This document shows, one piece after another, positions 6,646-14,046 of a stretch of 24,887 nucleotides of DNA (position 1 is the first letter of the stretch; every line of letters begins with the position of its first letter). The notes under the pieces are model-generated. The model was not told where the DNA came from, did no database searches, and worked only from the letters and a program-made list of their open reading frames with translations. The translations under genes were made by a program, and so were the position numbers. Where the stretch lies: positions 1 to 24,887 of the forward strand of contig CAZADH010000060.1 in NCBI GenBank assembly GCA_964483805.1. The letters run 5' to 3'. The stretch comes from CAZADH01 sp964483805. GTDB lineage: Bacteria > Muiribacteriota > Ozemobacteria > Ozemobacterales > Ozemobacteraceae.

Positions 6646-8946
6646 TCAGAACTTCTGCATCGACACCAGACCCGCGTCGGCTTCGATTTCGGCCCGTAAT
6701 GGGCAATCGGCCAGATGGTCGCAACTGCGGCAATACTTGTTCTTGCGGGGTGCAAACACGGTTTCGCTGCTGATCGCCTGGGCCACCCGATCGACGTGGG
6801 CGATCAGGCTCGCGAGGTCGGCGGCCGAGCGCGTCGTTTCGAGCAACACGTCGTGCTCCATCATGAACAGCGACAGGCGGCTGATGCGAAGGTCGAACGC
6901 GGTTTCGCACGCATAGTAGTAGATGGTGAGCTGCTTGTCGTGGTCGATTTCGTCCTGGGTGCGCAGGGTCGGCTCGGTCTTGTAATCGCGGATCGCGAAG
7001 GTGCCGTCGGGGAGCCGGTCGATGCGGTCGATGCTCCCGGTCATCACGGCAAACCGGCCCAGGGGGATCTCAAAATACTCTTCGACAGCGTGGGCCGGCG
7101 CAAACGGTTGGCCGGCGATGTAGCGGTTGTAATACAATGTAAGTTGTCGCACTCCGTCCTGGCGGTACTTCTCCTCGATCGCGGGGGTGGCATAACCGAT
7201 GCGGTGCCGTTGCCGCACCCGTTCCCAGGTGGCGAGAAGTCGATCGAGATCGGGGGCGGGCCCCGTCGCCGCGGGGGCATAGATCTCTTCGAATGTTTCG
7301 TGAATCGCCGTGCCGAAACTGAAGAACGGTTGAGGTCGCGGTGGGACCTTCTCGATATATACCTTCTTCCAGGCCCGCGGGCAGTTCTCGAACGAACTCA
7401 TCTTCGAATACGACAGGCGCACGCGCTGGCGGAACTGGTCTCGCGTTTCGCCCGCGATCACATGCGGCTTGGCCGGCCAGTCGGGGCAGATGTCATAATA
7501 CCCGCACCACGCGCACAGGGCGCTGCGCGTGCCCGGAGACTCGTGGTTATGCATGCCCAGCGTGGCCGCTTCGATGAGAGCGCGAACCCGTGTCTGTTCC
7601 GCCGCGTCGGGCGCGAACTCGATGCGGTCGCCGGTGAGCAGATAGTGCCAGACGACCATCGCCACCTGACCGGGCCACATGCCGTCGGCGATGAGAAAGT
7701 GTGCGACACCGTTCGGGTCGTCGGCGAGGGCCTGCCTGCCTGGTGTGCGGGCGCTTGTCTTGTACTCAACCACCGCGAGACGACCATCGGGCAAAACGTC
7801 GAGCCGATCGAACGTCGCGTGGAGCGTGGCCGCGCCAAAGTCGGCATGGGCAAAGGTCCCCAACGCCCGGGTCGGTGGCATCCGGCCGCCGAGACCTCGG
7901 TTGAACGACAGCAGCGCGCTCTGGGCCATCTCGCGAAACCGTTGCTCTTCTTCGGGGTCGGCGAACGCCCCGGTTGGCCAACGAGCAGCGAGGGCGCGCA
8001 GCGCGCGCTCGTCGGGTTCGTATCTGCCGTGTTCCAGATACGCCGTCAAGGTGGCGCGGAGCACATGTGTCNNNNNNNNNNAGTGTGGCTTTTCGCCGTC
8101 GTTGCTTGGCGTGCGCAGAACGTAGCGAAAATGATGTTTGCGTGCGCAGCCAAGCCAGGTGTTGACCTGGTTCCAGGCCACCAATGGGCGTCTTCCGAGC
8201 GGGCACCGGTCTTGAAAGTCGCAGAAGGCGCACCCCGGGTTGCGCACCGGCTCAAAACGTGCGGCGGCAATGGCATCACGAATGGCAACGAAGGCCGCGC
8301 GGGCCGCATCCACATGCCGCGGTTGTCGTTTGACCACGAACGTTGTCCCGTCGCGCAGATACTCGAACCGCATGGTCTCGACCTTCCCGGGCCACAGCGA
8401 GTCGGCGGCGAGGAAGTAGAGGTTTGTCGGTAGCGCCGCCTCGAGTTCAAAACGACTCGCCGGCGGGTTACCGCTCTTGTAATCGACGAGTTCCAGTTGG
8501 CCGCCCGGCAGACGGTCGATGCGGTCGATCTTGCCGGTGAAGCGGGTGCTCTCGAGTTCGGTCTTGAGCAGAACGTCGTTGTCGATTGGGAAGGGCGGAC
8601 TGGCCACGTATTTGCCATGCCAGGCGCGCAGACCTCTTTCGGCAGCCTGACGAAACTCGGCGACCTGCTCGGCGGACGCAAACTGCCGGGGGTCGAAATG
8701 CCGGTTGAGCCCATCGAGAAGATGTTCGAGCGGGATTGGACCCGCAGGCGCCGCCGGGCGCGGGGCGGTGACGAAGAAGAAGCGCAAGGTGTCGTGCAAG
8801 ATGCGATCGAACGCCAGGTGGGGCGATGGACCGCGGCTGCCGCGTGCCCGCTCGATGTTCTGAAAGCGGAAGCGCGCGGGACACTCGCGGTATGTCTCGC
8901 ACCGGCTGGGTGAGAGCACAACGGTTTCACCACTGCGACTGCTCAT
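6646..8946 (-). CDS. Triple PD-(D/E)XK (Cas4/RecB-like) Fe-S nuclease protein
   Basis: 766 residues as numbered across a ten-N gap. Three consecutive RecB/Cas4-type nuclease units are visible. Unit 1: Cys22 (YRECPARF), GKIDRIDRL then VDYKSG, and C239-C242-C248. Unit 2: Cys267 (WLGCARKHHF), FDRLDVL then VEYKTS, and C478-C481-C487. Unit 3: Cys522 (FENCPRAWK), FGTAIHETFEE, GSIDRIDRL then RDYKTE, and C739-C742-C748. Each unit therefore has the D...(D/E)xK catalytic core and the C...CxxCx5C pattern that holds a 4Fe-4S cluster in Cas4 and AddB. Unit 2 has Arg where units 1 and 3 have the motif His (VLRATL against ILHDTL and AIHETF). The family normally has one such domain, alone or fused to a helicase; no helicase or cas gene is seen here. 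I prefer ATG 8946, just before the first unit, over the upstream in-frame start at 9030. Role inferred: DNA end processing or repair. Confidence 0.85.
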   Translation of the reverse strand: MSSRSGETVVLSPSRCETYRECPARFRFQNIERARGSRGPSPHLAFDRILHDTLRFFFVTAPRPAAPAGPIPLEHLLDGLNRHFDPRQFASAEQVAEFRQAAERGLRAWHGKYVASPPFPIDNDVLLKTELESTRFTGKIDRIDRLPGGQLELVDYKSGNPPASRFELEAALPTNLYFLAADSLWPGKVETMRFEYLRDGTTFVVKRQPRHVDAARAAFVAIRDAIAAARFEPVRNPGCAFCDFQDRCPLGRRPLVAWNQVNTWLGCARKHHFRYVLRTPSNDGEKPHXXXXTHVLRATLTAYLEHGRYEPDERALRALAARWPTGAFADPEEEQRFREMAQSALLSFNRGLGGRMPPTRALGTFAHADFGAATLHATFDRLDVLPDGRLAVVEYKTSARTPGRQALADDPNGVAHFLIADGMWPGQVAMVVWHYLLTGDRIEFAPDAAEQTRVRALIEAATLGMHNHESPGTRSALCAWCGYYDICPDWPAKPHVIAGETRDQFRQRVRLSYSKMSSFENCPRAWKKVYIEKVPPRPQPFFSFGTAIHETFEEIYAPAATGPAPDLDRLLATWERVRQRHRIGYATPAIEEKYRQDGVRQLTLYYNRYIAGQPFAPAHAVEEYFEIPLGRFAVMTGSIDRIDRLPDGTFAIRDYKTEPTLRTQDEIDHDKQLTIYYYACETAFDLRISRLSLFMMEHDVLLETTRSAADLASLIAHVDRVAQAISSETVFAPRKNKYCRSCDHLADCPLRAEIEADAGLVSMQKF
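8072..8081. other. Assembly gap (10 N)
   Basis: Ten undetermined bases inside unit 2 of the triple nuclease. The frame continues on both sides, and alignment to unit 1 (SPH-LAFD-RILHDTL) suggests only about 3-4 codons are missing. The length is still nominal, so downstream residue numbers are approximate. Confidence 0.95.
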
Positions 8947-8988
8947 GGCACCACAGTCTACCTGTTTGCCGCCGGAAAGCAATCGCCG

Positions 8989-9018
8989 AAGGGGTCTGTC
9001 CCTGGGGACAGACCCCTT
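8989..9018. repeat. Perfect 13-bp inverted repeat
   Basis: Arms at 8989-9001 (aaggggtctgtcc) and 9006-9018 (ggacagacccctt) around a 4-base loop. It lies between two divergent genes, so it cannot be an ordinary 3' terminator for either. It resembles stable REP-type palindromes, or a relic of one. Confidence 0.75.
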
Positions 9019-9030
9019 CCTTGCAAGCAT

Positions 9031-9060
9031 GCGCGCGTATGCGCTCGTATGCTCGCGTAT
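9031..9060. repeat. Three imperfect 10-bp direct repeats
   Basis: gcgcgcgtat, gcgctcgtat and gctcgcgtat follow without gaps, about 20 bases upstream of a possible -35 box for ord. A 10-bp period places each unit on the same helix face, which would suit cooperative protein binding. Chance low-complexity sequence is the alternative. Confidence 0.5.
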
Positions 9061-9078
9061 GCGCCCCGCAACAACTGG

Positions 9079-9107
9079 TTGAATGGCCCCAACCGCTATG
9101 CTAGACT
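9079..9107 (+). promoter_or_regulatory. Possible sigma-70-type promoter for ord
   Basis: TTGAAT (9079-9084) and TAGACT (9102-9107) are 17 bases apart, about 70 bases before the ord start codon. Each box matches four of six consensus positions. No GG-N10-GC sigma-54 promoter was found here. Pattern match only. Confidence 0.3.
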
Positions 9108-9175
9108 CGGCTCACGTTGGGGCGGCATCGACCGATCGCCCAACAATTGGCGAAGCGAAAAAGGAGACGGAAAAA

Positions 9176-10219
9176 ATGAAGAAGATCCGGGTGCTGCAGT
9201 GGGGCCTGGGGGCGATGGGCAGCGGCATGGTCAAATTGATGCTCGAGAAGGAAGGCCTGCAACTGGTCGGCGTCATCCGGCAACGCCAAGACACCGTGGG
9301 CAAGGACGTCGGTGACGTTCTCGGCCTGGGCAAACAGGTGGGCGTGAAGATTTCGGGTTCGGCTGAAGGCCTGCTCAAGAAGAGCAACGTCGATCTGGTC
9401 ATCCACGCTACCAAATCGCGCACCCGCGATTCGTTCGATGAGCTCAAGCAGATTATCCAGGCCGGCATCAATGTGGTGTCGATTGCCGAAGAGATGGCTT
9501 ATCCGTGGGCCCAGGAGCCCGGTCTCTCCGAACAGATCGACACGCTCGCCAAACAACACGGCGTGACCGTGCTGGGCACCGGCATCAACCCCGGCTTCAT
9601 TCTCGATGCGCAGATCATCATGCTGTCGGCGGTGTGTTGGCGCGTCGATCGCATCGAGGCGTCGCGCGTAAACGACCTCAGCCCGTATGGGCCGACGGTT
9701 ATGCGCGAGCAGGGTGTCGGCACGACTCCCGAGGGCTTCGAAGCCGGTATCAAAAACGGTGAGGTCGTGGGTCACCACGGGTTCCCCGAGTCGATCGCCA
9801 TGATCGCCAAAGCGCTGGGACTGACCTACGATCGCATCGAGCAGTTCCGCAAGCCGATCATTTCCAAGGTCGATCGCGAGACGCCGCACATCAAGATCAA
9901 ACCCGGTATTGTTGCGGGTTGTGAGCAGATCGGTATTGCCTACAACGGCAACAAAGAAGTGATCAAGCTGATTCATCCGCAGCAGGTTCATCCGCACCTC
10001 GAGAACCAGGACACGGGTGATTACATCAATATCTACGGCGATCCCGAGATCCACATGGCGAATAAACCCGAGATCGCCGGTGGCAAAGCGACCATCGCCC
10101 TCGCGGTCAACATGATCCCGATCGTGGTTAACGCCACGCCGGGCCTCAAGGCCATGTATGATCTGCCGATCCCGTCGTGCCTGATGGGTCCGAGCGCTTA
10201 CGAGCGCCGCGTGAAGTAA
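9176..10219 (+). CDS. ord: 2,4-diaminopentanoate dehydrogenase
   Basis: 347 residues. NAD(P)-dependent oxidative deamination of 2,4-diaminopentanoate to 2-amino-4-oxopentanoate, the step after the aminomutase in ornithine oxidation. The N-terminus is a dinucleotide-binding Rossmann fold (KKIRVLQWGLGAMGSGM; GLGAMG at 10-15), as in dihydrodipicolinate-reductase-like dehydrogenases, and the family-typical runs AEEMAYPW and GTGINPGFILD follow. Start ATG 9176 is chosen because AAGGAG lies 9 bases upstream and the Rossmann strand begins at residue 4; an open extension back to 9083 lacks a ribosome site. It is the first gene of the ord-ortA-ortB block, with a 71-base gap containing a hairpin before ortA. 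The enzyme identity rests on family recognition plus the complete pathway context. Confidence 0.93.
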   Translation: MKKIRVLQWGLGAMGSGMVKLMLEKEGLQLVGVIRQRQDTVGKDVGDVLGLGKQVGVKISGSAEGLLKKSNVDLVIHATKSRTRDSFDELKQIIQAGINVVSIAEEMAYPWAQEPGLSEQIDTLAKQHGVTVLGTGINPGFILDAQIIMLSAVCWRVDRIEASRVNDLSPYGPTVMREQGVGTTPEGFEAGIKNGEVVGHHGFPESIAMIAKALGLTYDRIEQFRKPIISKVDRETPHIKIKPGIVAGCEQIGIAYNGNKEVIKLIHPQQVHPHLENQDTGDYINIYGDPEIHMANKPEIAGGKATIALAVNMIPIVVNATPGLKAMYDLPIPSCLMGPSAYERRVK

Positions 10220-10239
10220 GACCTGACGGTGCATGAAGT

Positions 10240-10266
10240 GACCGCCGCGGTGAACCCGCGGCGGTC
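10240..10266 (+). terminator. Intercistronic GC-rich hairpin between ord and ortA
   Basis: Perfect 11-bp stem: GACCGCCGCGG at 10240-10250 pairs with 10256-10266 around loop tgaac, followed by ttgctgt. The T-tract is weak, so it may attenuate transcription or protect the ord mRNA end rather than stop transcription fully. Confidence 0.6.
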
Positions 10267-10277
10267 TTGCTGTAGAC

Positions 10278-10283
10278 AGGGAG
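10278..10283 (+). promoter_or_regulatory. Ribosome binding site for the GTG start of ortA
   Basis: AGGGAG, 7 bases before GTG 10291. It places the start ahead of the Lys/Ala/Pro tail and so argues that the tail is translated. Confidence 0.7.
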
Positions 10284-10290
10284 ACAACGC

Positions 10291-11061
10291 GTGAAGATCG
10301 TGAAAGCGAAATCGAGCAAGAAGCCTGCGGCGAAGAGTGCACCCACAAAATCGCCGGCGACCCGGGCCGCTTCGGCCAAGAGTGTCGCGCCGGCCAAGAA
10401 ACCGGCGGGCAAGAGCAAACCGGTTGTCGAAAAGAGACCCGTGGTGCCGGCCAAGCCGGTGGCGAAGGCCGGCAAAGCTGTGCAGACCGCCAAGAAGATC
10501 GGTAAGGCAACCCCGGCAAAAAAGCCGGTGACCGTGGCGGCGAAAGGTGCAAAGAAGCCCGTGCCGACGAAATCGATGAAACCAGGAAAACCTGCGCAAT
10601 CGACGAAACCAGTGAAACCGGGCAAAACCGCGGTGCAGTCGACCAAAAAAACGGCGGTGGTTGGCAAGCCCGTTTCGGCGAGCAAGAGCGGTTCGATCGG
10701 CAAATCCGGGGCGAGCAAAACCGTGGCTCCCGCGAAGGCACAGCCGGCGAAGTCGGTTGCTCCAGCGCGCGCCAGTGGCGAACGCATACCGGCCGGCACG
10801 TGGGTCGAGATCGAGCAGGTGATCCTGACGCCGGCGCAACGCGCGCCGAATGTGCCACAGGACACGCGCAATACGTCGTATGTCATGCATGTGTCGGGCT
10901 TCTTGCAGGCCGCGGCCAAGATCGGTGACGAGGTCAAGGTCAAAACGCTGATCGGGCGCGAGTTATCGGGTCGGTTGATCGTCGTCGATCCGCATTACAC
11001 CCACAGTTTCGGCGTTACCGTTCCCGAGCTTCTGCTCATCGGCAAGGAGGACCAGAAGTGA
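10291..11061 (+). CDS. ortA: 2-amino-4-oxopentanoate thiolase small subunit with histone-H1-like tail
   Basis: 256 residues. The C-terminal part, about 165-256 (GTWVEIEQVILTPAQRAPN, then GRELSGRLIVVDPHYTHSFG), is OrtA, normally a protein of about 100 residues. With OrtB it cleaves 2-amino-4-oxopentanoate with CoA to acetyl-CoA and alanine. Residues 1 to about 160 are instead a Lys/Ala/Pro/Ser-rich, positively charged, presumably disordered tail (repeats such as AKKPA, KPVVPAKPVAK) resembling histone H1 tails. The start is GTG 10291 with AGGGAG 7 bases upstream; no ATG lies close before the OrtA domain, so the tail is probably made. The stop overlaps the ortB GTG (GTGA), which fits a 1:1 complex. 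The tail's function is unknown; binding to nucleic acid, polyphosphate or a membrane surface, or a role in assembly, are possibilities. Confidence 0.88.
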   Translation: MKIVKAKSSKKPAAKSAPTKSPATRAASAKSVAPAKKPAGKSKPVVEKRPVVPAKPVAKAGKAVQTAKKIGKATPAKKPVTVAAKGAKKPVPTKSMKPGKPAQSTKPVKPGKTAVQSTKKTAVVGKPVSASKSGSIGKSGASKTVAPAKAQPAKSVAPARASGERIPAGTWVEIEQVILTPAQRAPNVPQDTRNTSYVMHVSGFLQAAAKIGDEVKVKTLIGRELSGRLIVVDPHYTHSFGVTVPELLLIGKEDQK

Positions 11062-12470
11062 AACGTGATCGCAGCTATGCGGCCGTGATGGCCCGTAAGA
11101 ACGAGATCATGAAGGCCTCGATGGGCCTCGATTACGAGCAGTTCATCCACAGCCCCGTGTCGTTCGACTACGAGGGGATGATGAGCCGTACCGGCTACAC
11201 GCTCAAACAGATGGTCGAGATCCAGAAGCAGACCAAGGTCGGCAACACCCCGTTGTTTGAACTGCGTCGTCTGACCGAGGCGGTGCGTCGGTGTTCCGAA
11301 CCGGGCAAGGGGGCGCGCATTTTCTTGAAAGACGAGGCGGCCAATGCTTCGGGATCGTTCAAGGCGCGTCGCGCCAGCATCTCGGTCTTCGAAGCCGCGC
11401 GCCGTGGTTACAAAGGAGTCATTGCGGCAACGTCGGGCAACTACGGGGCGGCGGTGGCCTCACAGGCCGCTCAACGCGGTCTGAAGTGCATCATCGTGCA
11501 GGAGGTGTTCGACTCCAAGGGGCTCGGTCAACCTGAGATCCTCGAGAAGAGCCGCAAATGTGAGGCGTTCGGCGCCGAGGTCTTGCGCCTGTCGGTCGGT
11601 CCCGAGCTGTTCTACCAGTTGTTGCTCACGCTCGAAGATACTGGGTTTTTCAACGCTTCGCTCTACACTCCGTTTGGGATCGCCGGCATCGAGACGCTTG
11701 GTGTCGAGATTGCCGAGCAGGTGCGCGAGCAGACCGGCGGCCGCGACCCCGACGTCGTGGTGGTGACCCACGCCGGCGGCGGCAATCTCACCGGCACCGC
11801 GCGGGGCCTGCTCAAGGCCAACTCACGGCGCACCAAGGTCGTGGCCTGTTCGGTTGACCTGGCCGGTTTGCACATGGCGTCCGACCGCGATTTCAACCGC
11901 AAGAGCTTCACCACTGGCCACACCGGTTTCGGTGTCCCGTTCGCCACCTGGCCCGATCGTGTCGATGTGCCGCGTAACGCGGCGCGCTCGATGCGTTACA
12001 TGGACGACTACCAGTTGATCACGCAGGGCGAGGTGTTCTATCTCACCGAACTGCTCGCGAAACTCGAAGGCATCGAACGCGGTCCGGCGGGCAATACCAG
12101 CCTCACTGCGGCGGTGACCATCGCCCGCGAGTTGCCCGACAACCAGATCGTCGTGGTGCAGGAAACCGAATACACCGGGGCCGGCAAACACCACAACGCG
12201 CAACTGAGCTTCGCGCGTCAGAATGGTATCGAAGTGCGGCGGGGCGATCCGGCCGACAACAAACCAGGTGAGCGCATCGTCATTCCCGAACGGCTCGACC
12301 AGGTGCGCGGCCGGCCGCAGTCGATGGAAAACCTGCGCATGAGTTACCTCAAGAATGCCGCGAAGCAACTCGACCCCAAAAAGTGGGACAAAGTCGATCG
12401 TGACTTCATCGTCGCCGATCTCAAGTCGCCTCTCGCCTGGCTCGAGGACGCGTTGCGTCGCCTTCAGTAA
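11058..12470 (+). CDS. ortB: 2-amino-4-oxopentanoate thiolase large, PLP-binding subunit
   Basis: 470 residues, fold-type II PLP enzyme (tryptophan synthase beta/threonine synthase superfamily). The motif ASGSFKARRAS places the PLP Schiff-base lysine at Lys102. ATSGNYGAAVASQAA is the family Asn/Gly loop, and THAGGGNLTGTARG is a glycine-rich phosphate-binding loop. With OrtA it performs CoA-dependent thiolysis of 2-amino-4-oxopentanoate in the cytoplasm, giving acetyl-CoA for ATP synthesis and alanine, reported as the D form for this pathway. The start is GTG 11058 with AAGGAGG 7 bases upstream, overlapping the ortA stop. A strong terminator follows 21 bases after the stop, so the first ornithine block ends here. 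Confidence 0.93.
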   Translation: MKRDRSYAAVMARKNEIMKASMGLDYEQFIHSPVSFDYEGMMSRTGYTLKQMVEIQKQTKVGNTPLFELRRLTEAVRRCSEPGKGARIFLKDEAANASGSFKARRASISVFEAARRGYKGVIAATSGNYGAAVASQAAQRGLKCIIVQEVFDSKGLGQPEILEKSRKCEAFGAEVLRLSVGPELFYQLLLTLEDTGFFNASLYTPFGIAGIETLGVEIAEQVREQTGGRDPDVVVVTHAGGGNLTGTARGLLKANSRRTKVVACSVDLAGLHMASDRDFNRKSFTTGHTGFGVPFATWPDRVDVPRNAARSMRYMDDYQLITQGEVFYLTELLAKLEGIERGPAGNTSLTAAVTIARELPDNQIVVVQETEYTGAGKHHNAQLSFARQNGIEVRRGDPADNKPGERIVIPERLDQVRGRPQSMENLRMSYLKNAAKQLDPKKWDKVDRDFIVADLKSPLAWLEDALRRLQ

Positions 12471-12483
12471 ATACGTAGTATTT
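12469..12483. repeat. AAATAC-GTA-GTATTT palindrome
   Basis: Perfect 6-bp inverted repeat with a 3-base spacer, beginning on the last two bases of the ortB stop codon. It is the longest-armed AT-rich copy of the recurring palindrome. Confidence 0.65.
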
Positions 12484-12491
12484 CGAATTCG

Positions 12492-12528
12492 CCGCCGGTC
12501 GGTTCGTTGCCGACCGGCGGTTTTGTTT
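12492..12528 (+). terminator. Rho-independent terminator of ord-ortA-ortB
   Basis: Perfect 11-bp stem CCGCCGGTCGG (12492-12502) with CCGACCGGCGG (12510-12520), 7-base loop, followed by TTTTGTTT. Confidence 0.9.
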
Positions 12529-12633
12529 CTGCTCTGGGTTTTTCTGGGGCGAAGCAGGAGCGGGAGAAGGTTGCTCGGGCAGACTGCACGTCAATGGTCA
12601 CGTTGCGGGTGATCCGTGCGGCTGTCCGATGGT

Positions 12634-12693
12634 CGGGTAACTCCTTTTCGTGCCCAAGAGTTACCCCGAGATCTACCCCGAACATGCGGGGTA
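12634..12693. repeat. Nested inverted repeats with GGGTAA/TTACCC arms
   Basis: GGGTAACTC (12635-12643) pairs with GAGTTACCC (12658-12666). Immediately after, TACCCC (12674-12679) pairs with GGGGTA (12688-12693). Together they give two adjacent hairpins that share an arm core. They lie between the convergent ortB and barrel-protein genes, a stretch of 319 bases that contains no gene. Confidence 0.55.
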
Positions 12694-12739
12694 AGTCCAG
12701 GTTCCGGGTGGTATTTTGTGAACTGTCCCGATAGCACGA

Positions 12740-12762
12740 AACCCCGCTTATTATGCGGGGTT
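12740..12762 (-). terminator. Probable terminator of the outer-membrane protein gene
   Basis: AACCCCGC and GCGGGGTT arms of 8 bp around a 7-base AT loop, about 30 bases beyond the stop of the minus-strand barrel gene. A short T run (TTTCGT) follows on the minus strand. Confidence 0.65.
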
Positions 12763-12789
12763 CCGGTGTTCTGCGGTGCCGTCGGAGAA

Positions 12790-14046
12790 TCAGAATACGT
12801 AATTGAACTGGTTCTCCCAGCGGCGGTAACGTTTGTCGGTGGCCACGGCGTTGTCGAGGCGGCGATAGTCGAAATACTCGAGGTTGACCTCGAACGACTT
12901 CGAGATCTTGTATTTGTATGTATAACGCATGCCCTGCACATTGGTGCCCTTGCGATAGCTCGTCATGTCGACCGGAATCGCGTGCGCCCCCACCTGGAAT
13001 AACTGCGTGATCAGTTGACTGCGACCAGGTTTCTTCATGCCGCCGAGAATCAGGGTGAGGTTGATCGCATCGCCGCCTTTGTTGTGCCCGGCCCCGGGAA
13101 TGTCGGCGGCGGTGTTGCGTGCAATATCGACAACGGTGCGGATCTGTTTGTGCCAGTCGATCGCCCCGTAGGCCTCCCAGATGCGGTAGGCGCCGGCCAT
13201 GGTGGCCCGGCCGAGCCAATGGCCGTTGACCAGGTTGTATTGCCAGCGGGTGATGCGCCAATCGCCTTTCATCTTCTTGTGCGAGAAGGTGTTGCCCAGG
13301 CCCATGGCGAAACACTGGTCGCCACGGAAGCGCAGGTCGTTGTGAATCTGTGATGCCATGCCGTGAAAGCGGATGCCGCCATGCATGAATTTGGGTGACT
13401 CGACCCACAGACCATCCCAGAAAAGGTCGTTGTCGGTGAGCATCTCGGTCTTCGACTTGATGAACGGTGACTGCGTCCGACCCAGGCGGATCTTCCAGCC
13501 CTCTTTCAGATACCATTCGAAATAGGCATTTACGAACTGGAAGTCGCGGAATCGCACCGGGTTGATCTCGCCCATGTCGCGACCGATCGACAACACCGAC
13601 GACTCCAGCGAAATCGGATTCAGACTCGAAACGCCGATTCGCCACGCCCAGTTCTTCGTCTTGTGATCGGCGAACAGGCGCAGGCGCAGGCCCGTCGTGG
13701 TCTTGCGCGCCTCCCGGCCCGCGTTGGGCACTGTGACGGTGCGGACCTCGGGCCGGTACGACATGTCGCCCGAAAGAACCGTGACCCCCAGTTTCGGCGC
13801 CGGCGCCTTCTTCTTGTCGTCAGCTTTTTTCTTGTCGCCCGCGCTCGCCTTTGCATCCGCGGGTGCTGCCGCAGACTTCTTCTCTTCTTTGGCGACCGGG
13901 GCCGCCGCGGGTTTTGAACGCGTGTGTGCAGCCACCCATGCGGGTTCGGCGGCAGCGTCGCCGAGCACCGCGTGGGCCGGGACACAAGGGGACGCGATCA
14001 TGAGACCGCACGACAGGACCATGGGTAACCAATGTCGAAACTGCAT
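12790..14046 (-). CDS. Outer-membrane beta-barrel (porin-like) protein with Lys/Ala-rich linker
   Basis: 418 residues. The signal peptide (HWLPMVLSCGLMIASPCVPAHA) has an AHA cleavage site near residue 26. A low-complexity Lys/Ala/Pro/Asp linker at about 43-84 follows. The rest alternates aromatic and polar residues in amphipathic strands (WAWRIGVSSLNP, FQFVNAYFEWYLKEGWKIRL, FEVNLEYFDY). The last residue is Phe after NQFNYV, the usual C-terminal signature recognised by the barrel assembly machinery. It most likely sits in the outer membrane as a porin-like channel; substrate unknown. AGGAG about 10 bases upstream supports ATG 14046. It lies 111 bases after the chemoreceptor gene on the same strand, so the two may be co-transcribed. 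The linker might contact peptidoglycan or bind anions. The exact porin family was not recognised. Confidence 0.8.
   Translation of the reverse strand: MQFRHWLPMVLSCGLMIASPCVPAHAVLGDAAAEPAWVAAHTRSKPAAAPVAKEEKKSAAAPADAKASAGDKKKADDKKKAPAPKLGVTVLSGDMSYRPEVRTVTVPNAGREARKTTTGLRLRLFADHKTKNWAWRIGVSSLNPISLESSVLSIGRDMGEINPVRFRDFQFVNAYFEWYLKEGWKIRLGRTQSPFIKSKTEMLTDNDLFWDGLWVESPKFMHGGIRFHGMASQIHNDLRFRGDQCFAMGLGNTFSHKKMKGDWRITRWQYNLVNGHWLGRATMAGAYRIWEAYGAIDWHKQIRTVVDIARNTAADIPGAGHNKGGDAINLTLILGGMKKPGRSQLITQLFQVGAHAIPVDMTSYRKGTNVQGMRYTYKYKISKSFEVNLEYFDYRRLDNAVATDKRYRRWENQFNYVF

Noticed and set aside
6715..8433. 572-codon plus-strand frame opposite the nuclease gene
   Set aside because: Antisense to the triple nuclease, crosses the N gap, and shows no motif.
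6646..8946. Cas4-like signature taken as evidence of a CRISPR-Cas locus
   Set aside because: No spacer-repeat array and no other cas gene are visible; the domain is shared with general RecB/AddB-type nucleases.
9101..10858. 585-codon minus-strand frame opposite ord and ortA
   Set aside because: It spans two real plus-strand genes and reads low-complexity Arg/His/Asp sequence, so it is an antisense artefact.
12464..13645. 393-codon minus-strand frame overlapping the barrel gene in another frame
   Set aside because: Arg/Pro/His-rich shadow that also runs through the ortB terminator. The barrel frame has a signal peptide and a C-terminal Phe.
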